A stretch of DNA of 64,000 bases from Polynucleobacter sp. JS-Safj-400b-B2 (GCF_018881975.1 NZ_JACVPJ010000004.1:1-64000), one strand, 5' to 3'; shown: positions 40,537 to 50,624, counted from the stretch's first letter. Numbers and translations are program-made. The notes: generated by a model not told the origin, from the letters alone.

Positions 40537-40815
40537 ATGGAAGCATTTTCAACAAAAGAAGTTGTCCAGTTGCTCGTTTACCTATTGATATTGGGTCTCT
40601 GGTCTGTGCTTTGGTCAAACTATCAAGACGTCAAAAAGAAGGTCGATCAAACTCAAAAGGAGTTAAGCGAATTCAAGCTCCATGTTTCTGAGTTTTATCA
40701 CAGAAAAAGCGACCTTGAGCAATTCATGGAGCGCTTTGATCAACAGTTTCATGCCCTGCGTGAGGACATGAAGCGCATGTTTGATTTGCTCGATCGGAAG
40801 GCCGATAAGCCATGA
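40537..40815 (+). CDS. Single-TM coiled-coil lysis-region protein
   Basis: A hydrophobic helix at about 9-27 (VQLLVYLLILGLWSVLWSN) is followed by a charged coiled coil to the end (KKKVDQTQKELSEFKLHVSE). Such N-in/C-in or N-out proteins accompany holins; it could be a holin or antiholin. Confidence 0.6.
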   Translation: MEAFSTKEVVQLLVYLLILGLWSVLWSNYQDVKKKVDQTQKELSEFKLHVSEFYHRKSDLEQFMERFDQQFHALREDMKRMFDLLDRKADKP

Positions 40816-41015
40816 AGCTCTACCCAAATTGGAAGACGATTCTTAAAAGGGCATGGTCTATTCGATTTAACGTATTGGCGGCGCTATTTTCTTGCGCAGA
40901 GTATCTGCTGCCTTATTACTCAGACTCATTTCCCAAAGGCATTTTTGCGTTGCTATCAATTCTTGCCATTTTTGGGAGCAATCTATCCCGCATTGTTTTT
41001 CAGGAAAGCGTATGA
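40812..41015 (+). CDS. Holin candidate, 67 aa
   Basis: The protein WSIRFNVLAALFSCAEYLLP then FPKGIFALLSILAIFGSNLS has two hydrophobic helices and a basic start, the pattern of small phage holins upstream of lysozymes (DUF7940-like). It overlaps the lysozyme gene by four bases. It should permeabilise or depolarise the inner membrane at lysis. Confidence 0.75.
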   Translation: MKLYPNWKTILKRAWSIRFNVLAALFSCAEYLLPYYSDSFPKGIFALLSILAIFGSNLSRIVFQESV

Positions 41016-41497
41016 ATCCAAGCGAGAACCAAAGGCGTATTGCTTCTGCTGTAGCTTTGGCGGTAGCAATAGCAACGCCTGCAGAGGGTTTGCGTAGGTG
41101 GGCTTATGACGATACAGGCGGCGTTCTGACTGTATGTAGGGGCCACACGGGCAAGGATGTGGTTCGCGGCAAAGAGTACAGCCTTGCTCAATGTGACGCG
41201 CTCATGGATCAAGATATGAAAGAGGCGGTGCTCACTGTTGAGCGCTGCGTGCCTGGATTGCCTGCCAATGTGCTCGGTGCCTTTGGCGACATCGTTTACA
41301 ACGAGGGCCCTACAGCCGCCTGCAATAAATCGGCTAGTCATGCCGCTAGGTATCTGGCCAGTCATAACTATGTTGCCGCTTGCAAGGAATTGCCGAAGTG
41401 GAATAAATCCAAGGTCGGCGGGGTACTTGTGCCTTTGCCTGGATTAACTAAACGCAGAAATGCTGAAGTGGCTGTTTGCCTAGAGGGGCTGTCATGA
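41012..41497 (+). CDS. GH24 lysozyme (SAR-type endolysin)
   Basis: The ATG at 41012, with CAGGA upstream, gives 161 residues. The catalytic triad of T4-type lysozymes is present with exact spacing: Glu25, Asp34, Thr40 (EGLRRWAYDDTGGVLTV). Residues 10-24 (IASAVALAVAIATPA) are a weakly hydrophobic Ala-rich helix, as in signal-anchor-release endolysins, so it could be exported by Sec and held inactive until depolarisation. A longer upstream frame is not needed. Confidence 0.88.
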   Translation: MNPSENQRRIASAVALAVAIATPAEGLRRWAYDDTGGVLTVCRGHTGKDVVRGKEYSLAQCDALMDQDMKEAVLTVERCVPGLPANVLGAFGDIVYNEGPTAACNKSASHAARYLASHNYVAACKELPKWNKSKVGGVLVPLPGLTKRRNAEVAVCLEGLS

Positions 41498-42051
41498 TGT
41501 ATTTACTTTACCCAGCGCTGGCGCTGGTGAACTTTCTCTTTTCATATTTGATAGCCTACCCATTAGCTTTTGTATTGCCGTTACTTGCAACACAGCAAAT
41601 GGGTTGGTGCGACAACCAAAGCTATCAAGGTTATGGCCCACGTTTACCAAACTGGCTCAATTGGTTTATGACACCGGATAACTCTTTGGATGGCGACGCT
41701 ACTTTTAAATTAATTAACGGTACCGGATACTGGGCGCAAGTCAAATGGTTAAGGCGTAACCCTGCATATTCATTCTGCCTTGTTTGGTTGACCCCGCCCT
41801 ATAACGCCACCTTCTCGGGTGATAACACCATTAAAGACAACCAAGGCGCCAAAGAGGGGTGGTGCCTTGTTAAGGCTGGTGGGCTATTTCAGTTGACCTA
41901 TGTGAAGCGGATATTTTCCACTGATACATGTCTCTACTGTAATTTTGGCTGGAACATACGTGCTCTGGTTGACAACAACGTAAACCCCAAGCCAAACCCT
42001 TATCAAGCCACTTTCGTATTCTCACCACGGCGCTCAGGATTCTTGCCATGA
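41494..42051 (+). CDS. Phage membrane protein of DUF7338 type
   Basis: ATG 41494 overlaps the lysozyme stop. The 185 residues begin with a hydrophobic segment (LLYPALALVNFLFSYLIAYP LAF region), then WLNWFMTPDNSLDGD and NPAYSFCLVWL. This TPDN-x-LDGD pattern is seen in a family of phage lysis-region proteins of unknown function. Confidence 0.65.
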   Translation: MMYLLYPALALVNFLFSYLIAYPLAFVLPLLATQQMGWCDNQSYQGYGPRLPNWLNWFMTPDNSLDGDATFKLINGTGYWAQVKWLRRNPAYSFCLVWLTPPYNATFSGDNTIKDNQGAKEGWCLVKAGGLFQLTYVKRIFSTDTCLYCNFGWNIRALVDNNVNPKPNPYQATFVFSPRRSGFLP

Positions 42052-42680
42052 ATAATCCATCAACACTCCAAAGATTTAATTTGGATGATTTGGCTCAGTA
42101 CACCAAAGAGCGTAGTTTCTCGCCTAATTCAAGTTCAGATTTTCGTTTGTTCTACGTTGGCAGAGATAACGTTCACGAAATCCTAAAGCACGTTTTTTCT
42201 CGGGCAAGTGTGTCCATTTATCTCAACATGTTTGGGTTTGATGACGATGAGCTTAACGAGATATTGATGCAAAAGGCGCTTGATCCTGACATCACCATGA
42301 TGATTACCTTGGACAAGTCGCAGGCTGGCGGGGTTCATGAGTCCAAACTGCTTAATGCGGATAAGGCTCACAACCTCAAAGCCTTTAATACGCACTTCAC
42401 AATCGGGCAATCAGCTACACATCAAATAAGCCATACCAAGGGATTTGTGATTGATGGCGTAGTAGGTGGTGAGGGTTCAACCAATTGGAGCGCAAGTGGC
42501 GAGGGCTATTTTGTAGTTGGTGGCAGAGGGCAGGCTGGTGGCTCCAACTTCAAGGCTCAAAACAACACCCAAAGCATCTTTACCTGTCCCGATGCCTTGG
42601 CTCGCTTTCAGGCTGAATTAATTAACGAGCACCTTATCGCACAACAACAGCAACAGAAAGCAAATCATGCCAAGTCTTAG
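42048..42680 (+). CDS. PLD-like nuclease-superfamily protein
   Basis: The 210 residues carry one HxKxxxxD motif, His129-Thr-Lys131 to Asp136 (HTKGFVID), followed by GGEGSTNWS, the typical downstream GSxN motif of the phospholipase D/Nuc superfamily. An N-terminal part FYVGRDNVHEILKHVFSRAS resembles PLD folds. One motif implies a dimer like Nuc. It lies between lysis genes. Substrate (nucleic acid or lipid) cannot be told. The C-terminus is Gln-rich. Confidence 0.75.
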   Translation: MNNPSTLQRFNLDDLAQYTKERSFSPNSSSDFRLFYVGRDNVHEILKHVFSRASVSIYLNMFGFDDDELNEILMQKALDPDITMMITLDKSQAGGVHESKLLNADKAHNLKAFNTHFTIGQSATHQISHTKGFVIDGVVGGEGSTNWSASGEGYFVVGGRGQAGGSNFKAQNNTQSIFTCPDALARFQAELINEHLIAQQQQQKANHAKS

Positions 42681-43122
42681 TTTCATTTTAGGAGCAATTC
42701 TGGCCGTCATTTTGTCATTTGGTGGGGGCTTTGTCGCCGGCGATCATCATCGTGGCGTGGTGGATAAAAAAGATCAGGTAATTGAGATCGCCAAAGGCAA
42801 TGATGGTGCAAGGGCGGCAGAGCATCAGGCTGGCGCCAAGCAAAACAAGATCGAGAAAAACACTCTGGGAGAGAAAAATGCTATCGAGCAAAAACGCAAT
42901 CAATACCTTGCTGACATTAACCCTGCTATCGGCTTGCGCCCATCAGGAGCCAGCGTACCAGCCGGCGCAGAAACCAGCTTTGGAATTGGAGGTCAAGCAC
43001 TCCGATTATCAGGACAGGATGCAATCTACCTTAAACAAATACTTACCAACTTCGCAGCTGAATGTTCGATAAGTGAGGCAGAGCGTAATGAGGTCATCTT
43101 GAAGTATGAGGCCTTGCCATGA
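42667..43122 (+). CDS. Rz-like inner-membrane spanin
   Basis: The 151-residue protein has an N-terminal membrane helix (LSFILGAILAVILSFGGGFV) and a long charged coiled coil (about 30-80), the structure of inner-membrane spanin Rz. The Rz1 gene is embedded in another frame. Together they fuse inner and outer membranes at the last step of lysis. Confidence 0.8.
   Translation: MPSLSFILGAILAVILSFGGGFVAGDHHRGVVDKKDQVIEIAKGNDGARAAEHQAGAKQNKIEKNTLGEKNAIEQKRNQYLADINPAIGLRPSGASVPAGAETSFGIGGQALRLSGQDAIYLKQILTNFAAECSISEAERNEVILKYEALP
42878..43072 (+). CDS. Rz1-like outer-membrane spanin lipoprotein, nested in Rz
   Basis: In the +1 frame within Rz, ATG 42878 follows GGGAGA and encodes 64 residues: a signal peptide MLSSKNAINTLLTLTLLSAC with lipobox LSAC, then a Pro-containing mature part (AHQEPAYQPAQKPALELE). 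This is the textbook embedded Rz1. It is attached to the outer membrane through the lipidated Cys. Confidence 0.82.
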   Translation: MLSSKNAINTLLTLTLLSACAHQEPAYQPAQKPALELEVKHSDYQDRMQSTLNKYLPTSQLNVR

Positions 43123-43352
43123 CCGATTTCATTGATCAGGCATCAGAAGATGAGGATAAATTCAGGGATTACTCGGTAGCACGTCAAAGAGCCAAGAATC
43201 AGCCCTTAAAGTTCACGGGTAGATGCCTCTATTGCAACGAGGAAATAACGATAGGGCGGTTCTGTAATAAAGACATAGAAGATTGCGCCGACCAATGGGA
43301 ATTTGAGCAAAAAATGCGTGGGATTATGGGGCTCTTATTTAGAAAATATTAG
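43119..43352 (+). CDS. TraR/DksA-type zinc finger protein
   Basis: The 77 residues begin MTDFIDQASEDEDKFRDYSV and carry CLYCNEEITIGRFCNKDIED followed by Cys, a C-x2-C ... C-x6-C finger as in small phage TraR/DksA homologues that bind RNA polymerase. It overlaps Rz by four bases and ends about 70 bases before the right attachment site. Confidence 0.72.
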   Translation: MTDFIDQASEDEDKFRDYSVARQRAKNQPLKFTGRCLYCNEEITIGRFCNKDIEDCADQWEFEQKMRGIMGLLFRKY

Positions 43353-43365
43353 GCAATTGCCTAAT
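43343..43365. promoter_or_regulatory. Candidate integrase arm-type sites, right
   Basis: The perfect palindrome ATTAGGCAATTGCCTAAT (43348-43365), extended left to AAAATATTAGGCA (43343-43355), shares 13-base blocks with two places beside the left attachment site. It may bind integrase or a directionality factor. It overlaps the 3' end of the preceding gene. Confidence 0.45.
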
Positions 43366-43386
43366 AAACCGCTATTCTTGGACAAT

Positions 43387-43418
43387 AAAAAAGGGGCTAC
43401 CTGACGGCAACCCCTTTT
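43387..43418 (-). terminator. Phage-supplied terminator for tRNA-Asn
   Basis: Arms AAAAGGGG (43389-43396) and CCCCTTTT (43411-43418) form a stem; on the minus strand the T-run follows. It lies just downstream of the tRNA-Asn 3' end, inside the phage, replacing the host terminator now at 345-375. Confidence 0.7.
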
Positions 43419-43420
43419 AC

Positions 43421-43472
43421 TATTTGGCTCCTCGACCTGGGCTCGAACCAGGGACCTACGGATTAACAGTCC
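43421..43472. other. Right attachment site within tRNA-Asn
   Basis: Identical to 381-432. It is the 3' part of the complete tRNA-Asn, which the phage carries so that integration leaves a functional gene. Confidence 0.92.
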
Positions 43473-43500
43473 GGCGCTCTACCGACTGAGCTATCGAGGA
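43425..43500 (-). tRNA. tRNA-Asn (anticodon GTT)
   Basis: The 76-base minus-strand gene runs TCCTCGATAGCTCAGTCGGT to GAGGAGCCA with encoded CCA. The loop CTGTTAATC gives anticodon GTT. All four stems can form. The 5' part is host and the 3' part, from the anticodon loop on, is phage-derived. TATAAT (plus 43511-43516) lies ten bases upstream. Confidence 0.97.
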
Positions 43501-43510
43501 ATAAGCCGAT

Positions 43511-43516
43511 ATTATA
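43511..43516 (-). promoter_or_regulatory. -10 box of tRNA-Asn
   Basis: A perfect TATAAT on the minus strand, ten bases before the tRNA 5' end. The -35 region would lie inside the thiD coding start and is not clear. Confidence 0.55.
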
Positions 43517-43521
43517 GCAAG

Positions 43522-44400
43522 ATGAAATCACTTCTTCCTACTTCTGTACAGATCCCCAAAGTACTGACCATTGCTGGGTCTGATAGTGGCGGCGGGGCGG
43601 GGCTGCAAGCCGATCTCAAGGTGATCACCGCCTTAGGTGGCTATGGGATGTCTGTCATCACGGCAATAACTGCCCAAAATACCTTGGGCGTCACCCGTAT
43701 TCAGGATGTAGAGCTTGAAGTAGTTGAAGCCCAGATTGATGCTGTTTTAATGGATATTGGTGCTGATATTGTCAAAATCGGCATGCTGGCAAGTCCAGAA
43801 ATAGTCCGCACAGTTGCTAAATCTTTACGCAAGCACGGTGTGAAACGCATTGTCCTTGACCCTGTTTTGCGTGCTACTTCTGGCGCAAGCTTAGGTGGTG
43901 ACGATACCGCCCAAGCGATGATCACTGAATTGTTTCCGATTGCCTCGCTCATTACACCCAACATGGATGAAGTTTCTTTGTTACTTGGTCGCGAGATTAG
44001 TGGCCCCAACGATTTCAAATTAGCCGCAGAAGAATTACTCGAGATGGGTCCACAAGCAATACTCATCAAAGGTGGCCACTTAGATAGCACGCATACACAA
44101 ATTACCGATTACCTAATGTGGCGCACACTCGAAGATGGTCTTGAAGTTGTCCAGACAAAAGAATTCAAACACTATCGCGTGAATACTCCAAACACCCACG
44201 GCACTGGATGCTCTCTAGCATCTGCAATTGCTACATACCTTGCTGATGGTCATGATCTAGCGCATGCAGTTGCTAAAGCAATTGCCTATGTAGAGGCAGG
44301 CCTAGAGGCGGGTCGCTTCTTAAGTATTGGTGAAGGTCCAGGCCCTTTATGGCATATGCATGATTTTTATCAAACAGTACTGCTAGATGAAAAAGATTAG
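43522..44400 (+). CDS. thiD: Hydroxymethylpyrimidine/phosphomethylpyrimidine kinase
   Basis: The 292-residue protein has VLTIAGSDSGGGAGLQADLK at the N-terminus, KIGMLASPEIV, LDPVLRATSGASL and the C-terminal ATP site with NTHGTGCSLASAIATYLADG. ThiD phosphorylates HMP and HMP-P for thiamine synthesis. It is convergent with thiE. It is divergent from the tRNA-Asn, so it lost nothing by the phage insertion. Confidence 0.95.
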   Translation: MKSLLPTSVQIPKVLTIAGSDSGGGAGLQADLKVITALGGYGMSVITAITAQNTLGVTRIQDVELEVVEAQIDAVLMDIGADIVKIGMLASPEIVRTVAKSLRKHGVKRIVLDPVLRATSGASLGGDDTAQAMITELFPIASLITPNMDEVSLLLGREISGPNDFKLAAEELLEMGPQAILIKGGHLDSTHTQITDYLMWRTLEDGLEVVQTKEFKHYRVNTPNTHGTGCSLASAIATYLADGHDLAHAVAKAIAYVEAGLEAGRFLSIGEGPGPLWHMHDFYQTVLLDEKD

Positions 44401-44442
44401 AATTAAAACCAATACTGAACAGAGAAAGAAGCAAAGAAAGCT

Positions 44443-45369
44443 CTAAGCCTGCATTAATTCTTGTAAGTGCTTAACTGCTGCCCTGGGGTCCTTGGCTTGT
44501 GTAATGGCCCTCACTACGGCCACCGAACCAACACCGCTCTTACTAACCGCATGAATACTATCTTGATCAATGCCACCAATAGCTACCAGTGGATAGTTAC
44601 TCATTAATTTGGCGTACTGATATAAGCGACCAAGCCCTTGTGGTGCTGTTGGCATCTTCTTTAAGTTTGTCGGAAAAACAGCGCCCATCGCAATATAGCT
44701 TGGGCAAAATCGATCTGCATAAGCTAGTTCTGCATAGCCATGCGTACTTAAACCCAATCTTAAGCCTGCTGCACGGATCTCTTCCAAGTTGGCATCTACC
44801 AAATCTTCTTGACCAAGATGCACACCATATGCTCCTGCGTCAATCGCTTCTCGCCAATAATCATTAATGAAGAGCAGGGTTTTGCTGTCTTTGACGGCAG
44901 CAACAGATTCTTTAATCTGTTTTCTGATCTTGGATTTTTCATCCGACTTAAAGCGTAGCTGTACAGTTGGTAATTGGGCATCCACCATACGTTTGACCCA
45001 GTCAGCATCTGGCATGACACCGTATAAACCTAAGCGTTTTGGACATTCTCTGAAGGCGTTGGGATTCATGTTCCGAGTCCAAGGCAATAAATCAAAATGC
45101 TCTGGTCTGCTGGGCCATTTAAAAGGATTAAAACCGCCATCTTGCAAAGTCATACGTGACCATGCCTTACCTAACACTTTTGCATCTGACTCAATAAACC
45201 CCATCTCAATACTGGCTAAAGCACCAGCTAGTTCGTAATGATCAGCAGCGGCTTCATTGTCAATCAGTGGAGGCGGTGAGTTGAGGCTAAAAGCTGGTAT
45301 CGCAATGCTTAGATCTTCATTGCGATGCGCAGCAACGATTTGGTCTGCAAGATCTCGAATTAGGCTCAT
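44443..45369 (-). CDS. thiE: Thiamine-phosphate synthase with N-terminal extension
   Basis: Residues about 110-308 are ThiE-like: VQLRFKSDEKSKIRKQI, LFINDYWREAIDAGAYGVHL, GLSTHGYAELAYADRFCPSY, FPTNLKKMPTAPQGL and LVAIGGID. It joins HMP-PP and thiazole-phosphate to thiamine phosphate. The first 110 residues are extra; ALASIEMGFIESDAKVLGKA resembles the C-terminal region seen in longer betaproteobacterial ThiE proteins. One usual Arg of the INDR motif is Tyr here. Confidence 0.85.
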   Translation of the reverse strand: MSLIRDLADQIVAAHRNEDLSIAIPAFSLNSPPPLIDNEAAADHYELAGALASIEMGFIESDAKVLGKAWSRMTLQDGGFNPFKWPSRPEHFDLLPWTRNMNPNAFRECPKRLGLYGVMPDADWVKRMVDAQLPTVQLRFKSDEKSKIRKQIKESVAAVKDSKTLLFINDYWREAIDAGAYGVHLGQEDLVDANLEEIRAAGLRLGLSTHGYAELAYADRFCPSYIAMGAVFPTNLKKMPTAPQGLGRLYQYAKLMSNYPLVAIGGIDQDSIHAVSKSGVGSVAVVRAITQAKDPRAAVKHLQELMQA

Positions 45370-45404
45370 GAGTTCAGTGTACTCAACTTGGTGTAACTAA
45401 GTAA

Positions 45405-46223
45405 CTATGATTGGTGCCAAAAAGGCGTGCCCACCAGAGGCGTACTTGCTTGGGCTGACTCTTGGGGTTTCATGGCGCCAGATAAATAGGCTGCACGACC
45501 AGCATCAGTAGCCATCGCAAAGGCTTTAGCCATTACTACCGGGTCATCTGCCAAGGCTACTGCAGTATTGAGTAGTACGCCATCAAACCCCCATTCCATG
45601 ACGGTACAAGCATGTGAAGGGAGGCCCAGGCCAGCATCGACCAAAAGCGGAACCTTGAGGCGATCGCGCAAGAGTTTCATGGCATACGGATTTAAAGGGC
45701 CCTGCCCTGTTCCAATTGGTGCAGCCCAAGGCATCACCGCTTGGCAACCCACATCAACCAAACGTTGGCACAAAATCAGATCTTCAGTGCAATACGGTAG
45801 TACCTTAAAATCATCCTTGATGAGCGTCTCTGCTGTCTGCACTAAGCGCAAAACATCGGGCTGCAAAGTGTAGTCATCACCAATGAGTTCTAACTTGATC
45901 CAATCCGTTTCAAAAACTTCACGCGCCATTTGTGCTGTCGTAATCGCTTCTTGGGGGCTATGACAGCCAGCAGTATTTGGAAGAACTGGAACAGCCATTT
46001 TCTTGAGTAAATCCCAAAAGCCACTATGCGCTTGCGCAGTAGACGTTCCCTGGCGACGAAGACTCACAGTAATCATGGCGGGATTAGATGCCTGCACTGC
46101 ATTCTCTAATATCTGCGGAGACGGGTAGCGTGATGTACCCAATAGCAAGCGACTCGCAAAGCTCTCGCCATAGAGGACAAGCGTATCGGCGCTGTTGAGG
46201 CTGCTGGGTAGAGGTGCGTTCAT
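45405..46223 (-). CDS. thiG: Thiazole synthase
   Basis: The 272 residues begin with the [20 protein letters not shown] block and include the active Lys in [57 protein letters not shown] and [20 protein letters not shown]. ThiG builds the thiazole ring using ThiS thiocarboxylate. It follows thiS in the operon. Confidence 0.95.
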   Translation of the reverse strand: MNAPLPSSLNSADTLVLYGESFASRLLLGTSRYPSPQILENAVQASNPAMITVSLRRQGTSTAQAHSGFWDLLKKMAVPVLPNTAGCHSPQEAITTAQMAREVFETDWIKLELIGDDYTLQPDVLRLVQTAETLIKDDFKVLPYCTEDLILCQRLVDVGCQAVMPWAAPIGTGQGPLNPYAMKLLRDRLKVPLLVDAGLGLPSHACTVMEWGFDGVLLNTAVALADDPVVMAKAFAMATDAGRAAYLSGAMKPQESAQASTPLVGTPFWHQS

Positions 46224-46251
46224 TTCAACTTCATTCTTATATTCATTTAAT

Positions 46252-46449
46252 TCAACCTCCAGTCACTGGGGCAATGACTTCAATGCGATCATTCTCATTT
46301 AAAGCAAAGTTTGCATGCTTTGTCTTAGGCACAAAATTCAGATTTACAGCAACAGCGTAAGGTGGCTTTGCATTAATTAAAGCCAATGCATCACTCACCA
46401 TGCTCTTGCTAGGCAGCTCATAAGCAATTTGATTGACGATTACGCGCAT
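46252..46449 (-). CDS. thiS: Sulfur carrier protein ThiS
   Basis: The 65-residue ubiquitin-like protein ends in VIAPVTGG; the C-terminal GG is adenylated and converted to thiocarboxylate. It overlaps thiO by ten bases and precedes thiG. Confidence 0.93.
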   Translation of the reverse strand: MRVIVNQIAYELPSKSMVSDALALINAKPPYAVAVNLNFVPKTKHANFALNENDRIEVIAPVTGG

Positions 46450-47591
46450 ACCACCTCAATACGATTATTGTCTTGAGTAAGGCTCAAGCCTAACTCCAAT
46501 GCCGTTTTGCTCGTGTCAAATTCTAAAAGCTCCAAGGCGCAATCCAGCACTGCTGGAGAAATCATAAAACCATGGCGATACAAGCCATTGATCAGGATCA
46601 AATCAGCAAGTCCTTTATCTTTTTGGGATCTAATTTCTGGAAGATTATTTTTTAAAGTTGGGCGACACTGCGTAGCCATCTCTAAAATACGGGCTTCTGC
46701 AAAGCCGCTATGAACTGTGTACACCGCACTCAGTAATTCCATCGCAGAGCGCACACTCATTTCTGACAAATCATCGGATTCAATCTCCGTTGCACCCACC
46801 ACATAAATATCATTTTCTTTGGGGGCAATGTAGATTGGATAGCGCGGATGTATTAAGCGCGTAGGGCGACGCAGCTTTACTTCTGGAGCGTAGAGTCGAA
46901 TCACTTCACCACGTACGCCACGCAAGCTATTAGGTGATTCGCCAGAAGACCACGATTCCTTAGCGCCCGTGCCGCGGCAATCAATTACTGCCTTATAGCT
47001 TGTCTGTTTACTCAGTTCTGATGGATTGATCTCGGTATGCCAGCGGCAATTTACTTTCTGTAGCTTTAACTCATTAGCGAGGGCATCTAATAATTGGCGA
47101 TTATCCAATTGACCTTCATTGGGTAAATACAGGCCTTGATTAAACCGATCAGCAACGCCAGGCTCAATTTCTCGTAATGCTTCGTTATTGAGTTTTTGCG
47201 GTGCACTTAGTCCAGAATTAGAACGACAGTTTTTTTCTAGATGCGCAGCAAAGCGCTCTGCATCACTAACATCTTGGTGATGCCACAAAATTAAGGTGCC
47301 TTCTTGCTGAAAGTAAACCGGAGCAGTCAAACTGGCAATAAGCTCTTTCCAGCGAGGCAGGCTATACAAACCCATGCGAACCACCGAAGCTTCGGTAATG
47401 GCTGATTCGGCTAAGGGCGCCAACATTGCTGCAGCAATCCTGGCGGCAGCATGAGCTCCGTCGGGACCCCCCTTATCAAACAGATCAACTTGAGCACCGC
47501 CTTTAGCAAGCGCAAGCGCTAGCAGGCGACCCATCAGGCCGCCGCCAACAATCGCATACTTGCTATTGGAGAAGCTCGCGCTAGTCATCAT
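46440..47591 (-). CDS. thiO: Glycine oxidase for thiazole synthesis
   Basis: The 383 residues show a FAD Rossmann start (YAIVGGGLMGRLLALALAKG) and the DAO-family features YIAPKENDIYVVGATEIESD and INGLYRHGFMISPAV. ThiO oxidises glycine to the imine used by ThiG. It is the second gene of the thi operon. Confidence 0.92.
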   Translation of the reverse strand: MMTSASFSNSKYAIVGGGLMGRLLALALAKGGAQVDLFDKGGPDGAHAAARIAAAMLAPLAESAITEASVVRMGLYSLPRWKELIASLTAPVYFQQEGTLILWHHQDVSDAERFAAHLEKNCRSNSGLSAPQKLNNEALREIEPGVADRFNQGLYLPNEGQLDNRQLLDALANELKLQKVNCRWHTEINPSELSKQTSYKAVIDCRGTGAKESWSSGESPNSLRGVRGEVIRLYAPEVKLRRPTRLIHPRYPIYIAPKENDIYVVGATEIESDDLSEMSVRSAMELLSAVYTVHSGFAEARILEMATQCRPTLKNNLPEIRSQKDKGLADLILINGLYRHGFMISPAVLDCALELLEFDTSKTALELGLSLTQDNNRIEVVCA

Positions 47592-47619
47592 TGCTTATTC
47601 GACTTAATGCCCAAATGAC

Positions 47620-49588
<1,969 letters not shown>

Positions 49589-49601
49589 GAAACCGGGTGT
49601 C

Positions 49602-49699
49602 GGTCTGATGTAACTCCCCACGCCAGCATTACCTGGATCGGGTTATAGGGTCTTTCTCAGCGCCTTCAAGCTAAATCCGCTTTAAAGGGCACCCCTGTT
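49602..49699 (-). ncRNA. TPP riboswitch (thi box)
   Basis: On the minus strand the sequence from about 49699 reads GGGGTGCCC, then GCGCTGAGAAAGACCC, ATAACCCGATCCAGGTAA and TGCTGGCGTGGGGAGT, the conserved thi-box core including CUGAGA and ACCCG-x-UC. It binds thiamine pyrophosphate and shuts down the thiCOSGE operon. Confidence 0.95.
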
Positions 49700-49790
49700 T
49701 CATCCTTAACATGGATTTAACCACGAATTGGCTGATTACGGCATGATGCCAGTCAAACAGGAATAAAACGGCTCAATAAGACCAAAAGAT

Positions 49791-50624
49791 CTATTTATTG
49801 CGACGCAATATAAAGTCCGCAGTAACAAAAGCAGCATCAGAGGTAAATTCATCGGCCAAGATGCGTGCGGCAGCCTCGGTGAGGGAGATTTCAATAAAAC
49901 CGCTTACTTCACCATCATGATTGGTTGGTACAAAGTTATCCGCAAGCTCTAAGTCATAAACATAGAGCTGTTCATCATGAAAGCCTCGCCCGATGGATGG
50001 TCGGCGCATATGAATACGACCAACAGGCTCGATTTGATCTACAGTTTGTTCGGGCACGCCAGCTTCTTCCCAAAGTTCGCGACGCGCGCTGACCCAGGGC
50101 GTCTCATCGGCTGTAATACCGCCGGCAGCTAGGTTATCTAACTTGCCCGGATCGGTAGGCTTAGTTTCACTGCGTCTACCTAACCAAACCGTATTGCCTT
50201 GCGTATAGCCATTGATATGCGTTGCCATGCTGCGAAAGCCAAAGGTACGAAACGCAGCGCGTTCCATACGAAAGTACTTGTGACCATTTTGATCAACCCA
50301 AGCAAAGTCTTCGTTACGCCAGCCTGGAATAAATCCACCCAACCTCATGCGATTAGCTAATTGATAAAGGCTATTTGATAAATCCCTGGGTTTGCCTAAT
50401 TGAATGGAGAGTTTGTCATGCCCTATTGAAATCATTGGAATAGATTCCTTGTGCAAAGACTCTTGCAAATAGGGGGTGAAATCAGGACTTAGGTGGCCGA
50501 TGAGTTGTTCACCTGTTGCACCGCGGGATAAATAAATTGGCAAGTAATCCCCGGGAGCAGAACGCGCCGTGTTTTGGAGCATTTCCTCAAGGGCTGCTAG
50601 TGTGCTGGTTGATAGGCTATTCAT
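49791..50624 (-). CDS. Nudix hydrolase with DUF4743 domain (Tnr3/YJR142W-like)
   Basis: A DUF4743 N-terminal domain (about 1-130, with NRMRLGGFIPGWRNEDFAWV and ERAAFRTFGFRSMATHINGY) precedes a perfect Nudix box GGITADETPWVSARRELWEE AGV at 168-190. This pairing occurs in plant and yeast proteins that remove phosphate from damaged or oxidised thiamine diphosphates. Its place beside the thi operon supports a thiamine-salvage or repair role; activity is an inference. Divergent from the tRNA-Arg region. Confidence 0.85.
   Translation of the reverse strand: MNSLSTSTLAALEEMLQNTARSAPGDYLPIYLSRGATGEQLIGHLSPDFTPYLQESLHKESIPMISIGHDKLSIQLGKPRDLSNSLYQLANRMRLGGFIPGWRNEDFAWVDQNGHKYFRMERAAFRTFGFRSMATHINGYTQGNTVWLGRRSETKPTDPGKLDNLAAGGITADETPWVSARRELWEEAGVPEQTVDQIEPVGRIHMRRPSIGRGFHDEQLYVYDLELADNFVPTNHDGEVSGFIEISLTEAAARILADEFTSDAAFVTADFILRRNK

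Larger units (their letters stand above)
381..43472. mobile_element. Integrated myovirus-type prophage, about 43 kb, in tRNA-Asn
   Basis: A 52-bp direct repeat (381-432 and 43421-43472) brackets the element. Inside are an integrase next to the left repeat, a lambda-like immunity region, recombination and replication genes, and a complete set of packaging, head, contractile tail, baseplate, fibre and lysis genes. No obvious frameshift or deletion is seen in essential genes, so the prophage may be functional. The sheath and tube plus Mu-like baseplate genes indicate a contractile tail. Outside both repeats the genes are ordinary chromosomal ones. Confidence 0.93.

Noticed and set aside
40892-41011. 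Longer lysozyme start upstream
   Set aside because: It would overlap most of the holin gene; the ATG at 41012 has a ribosome binding site and gives the expected SAR-lysozyme length.
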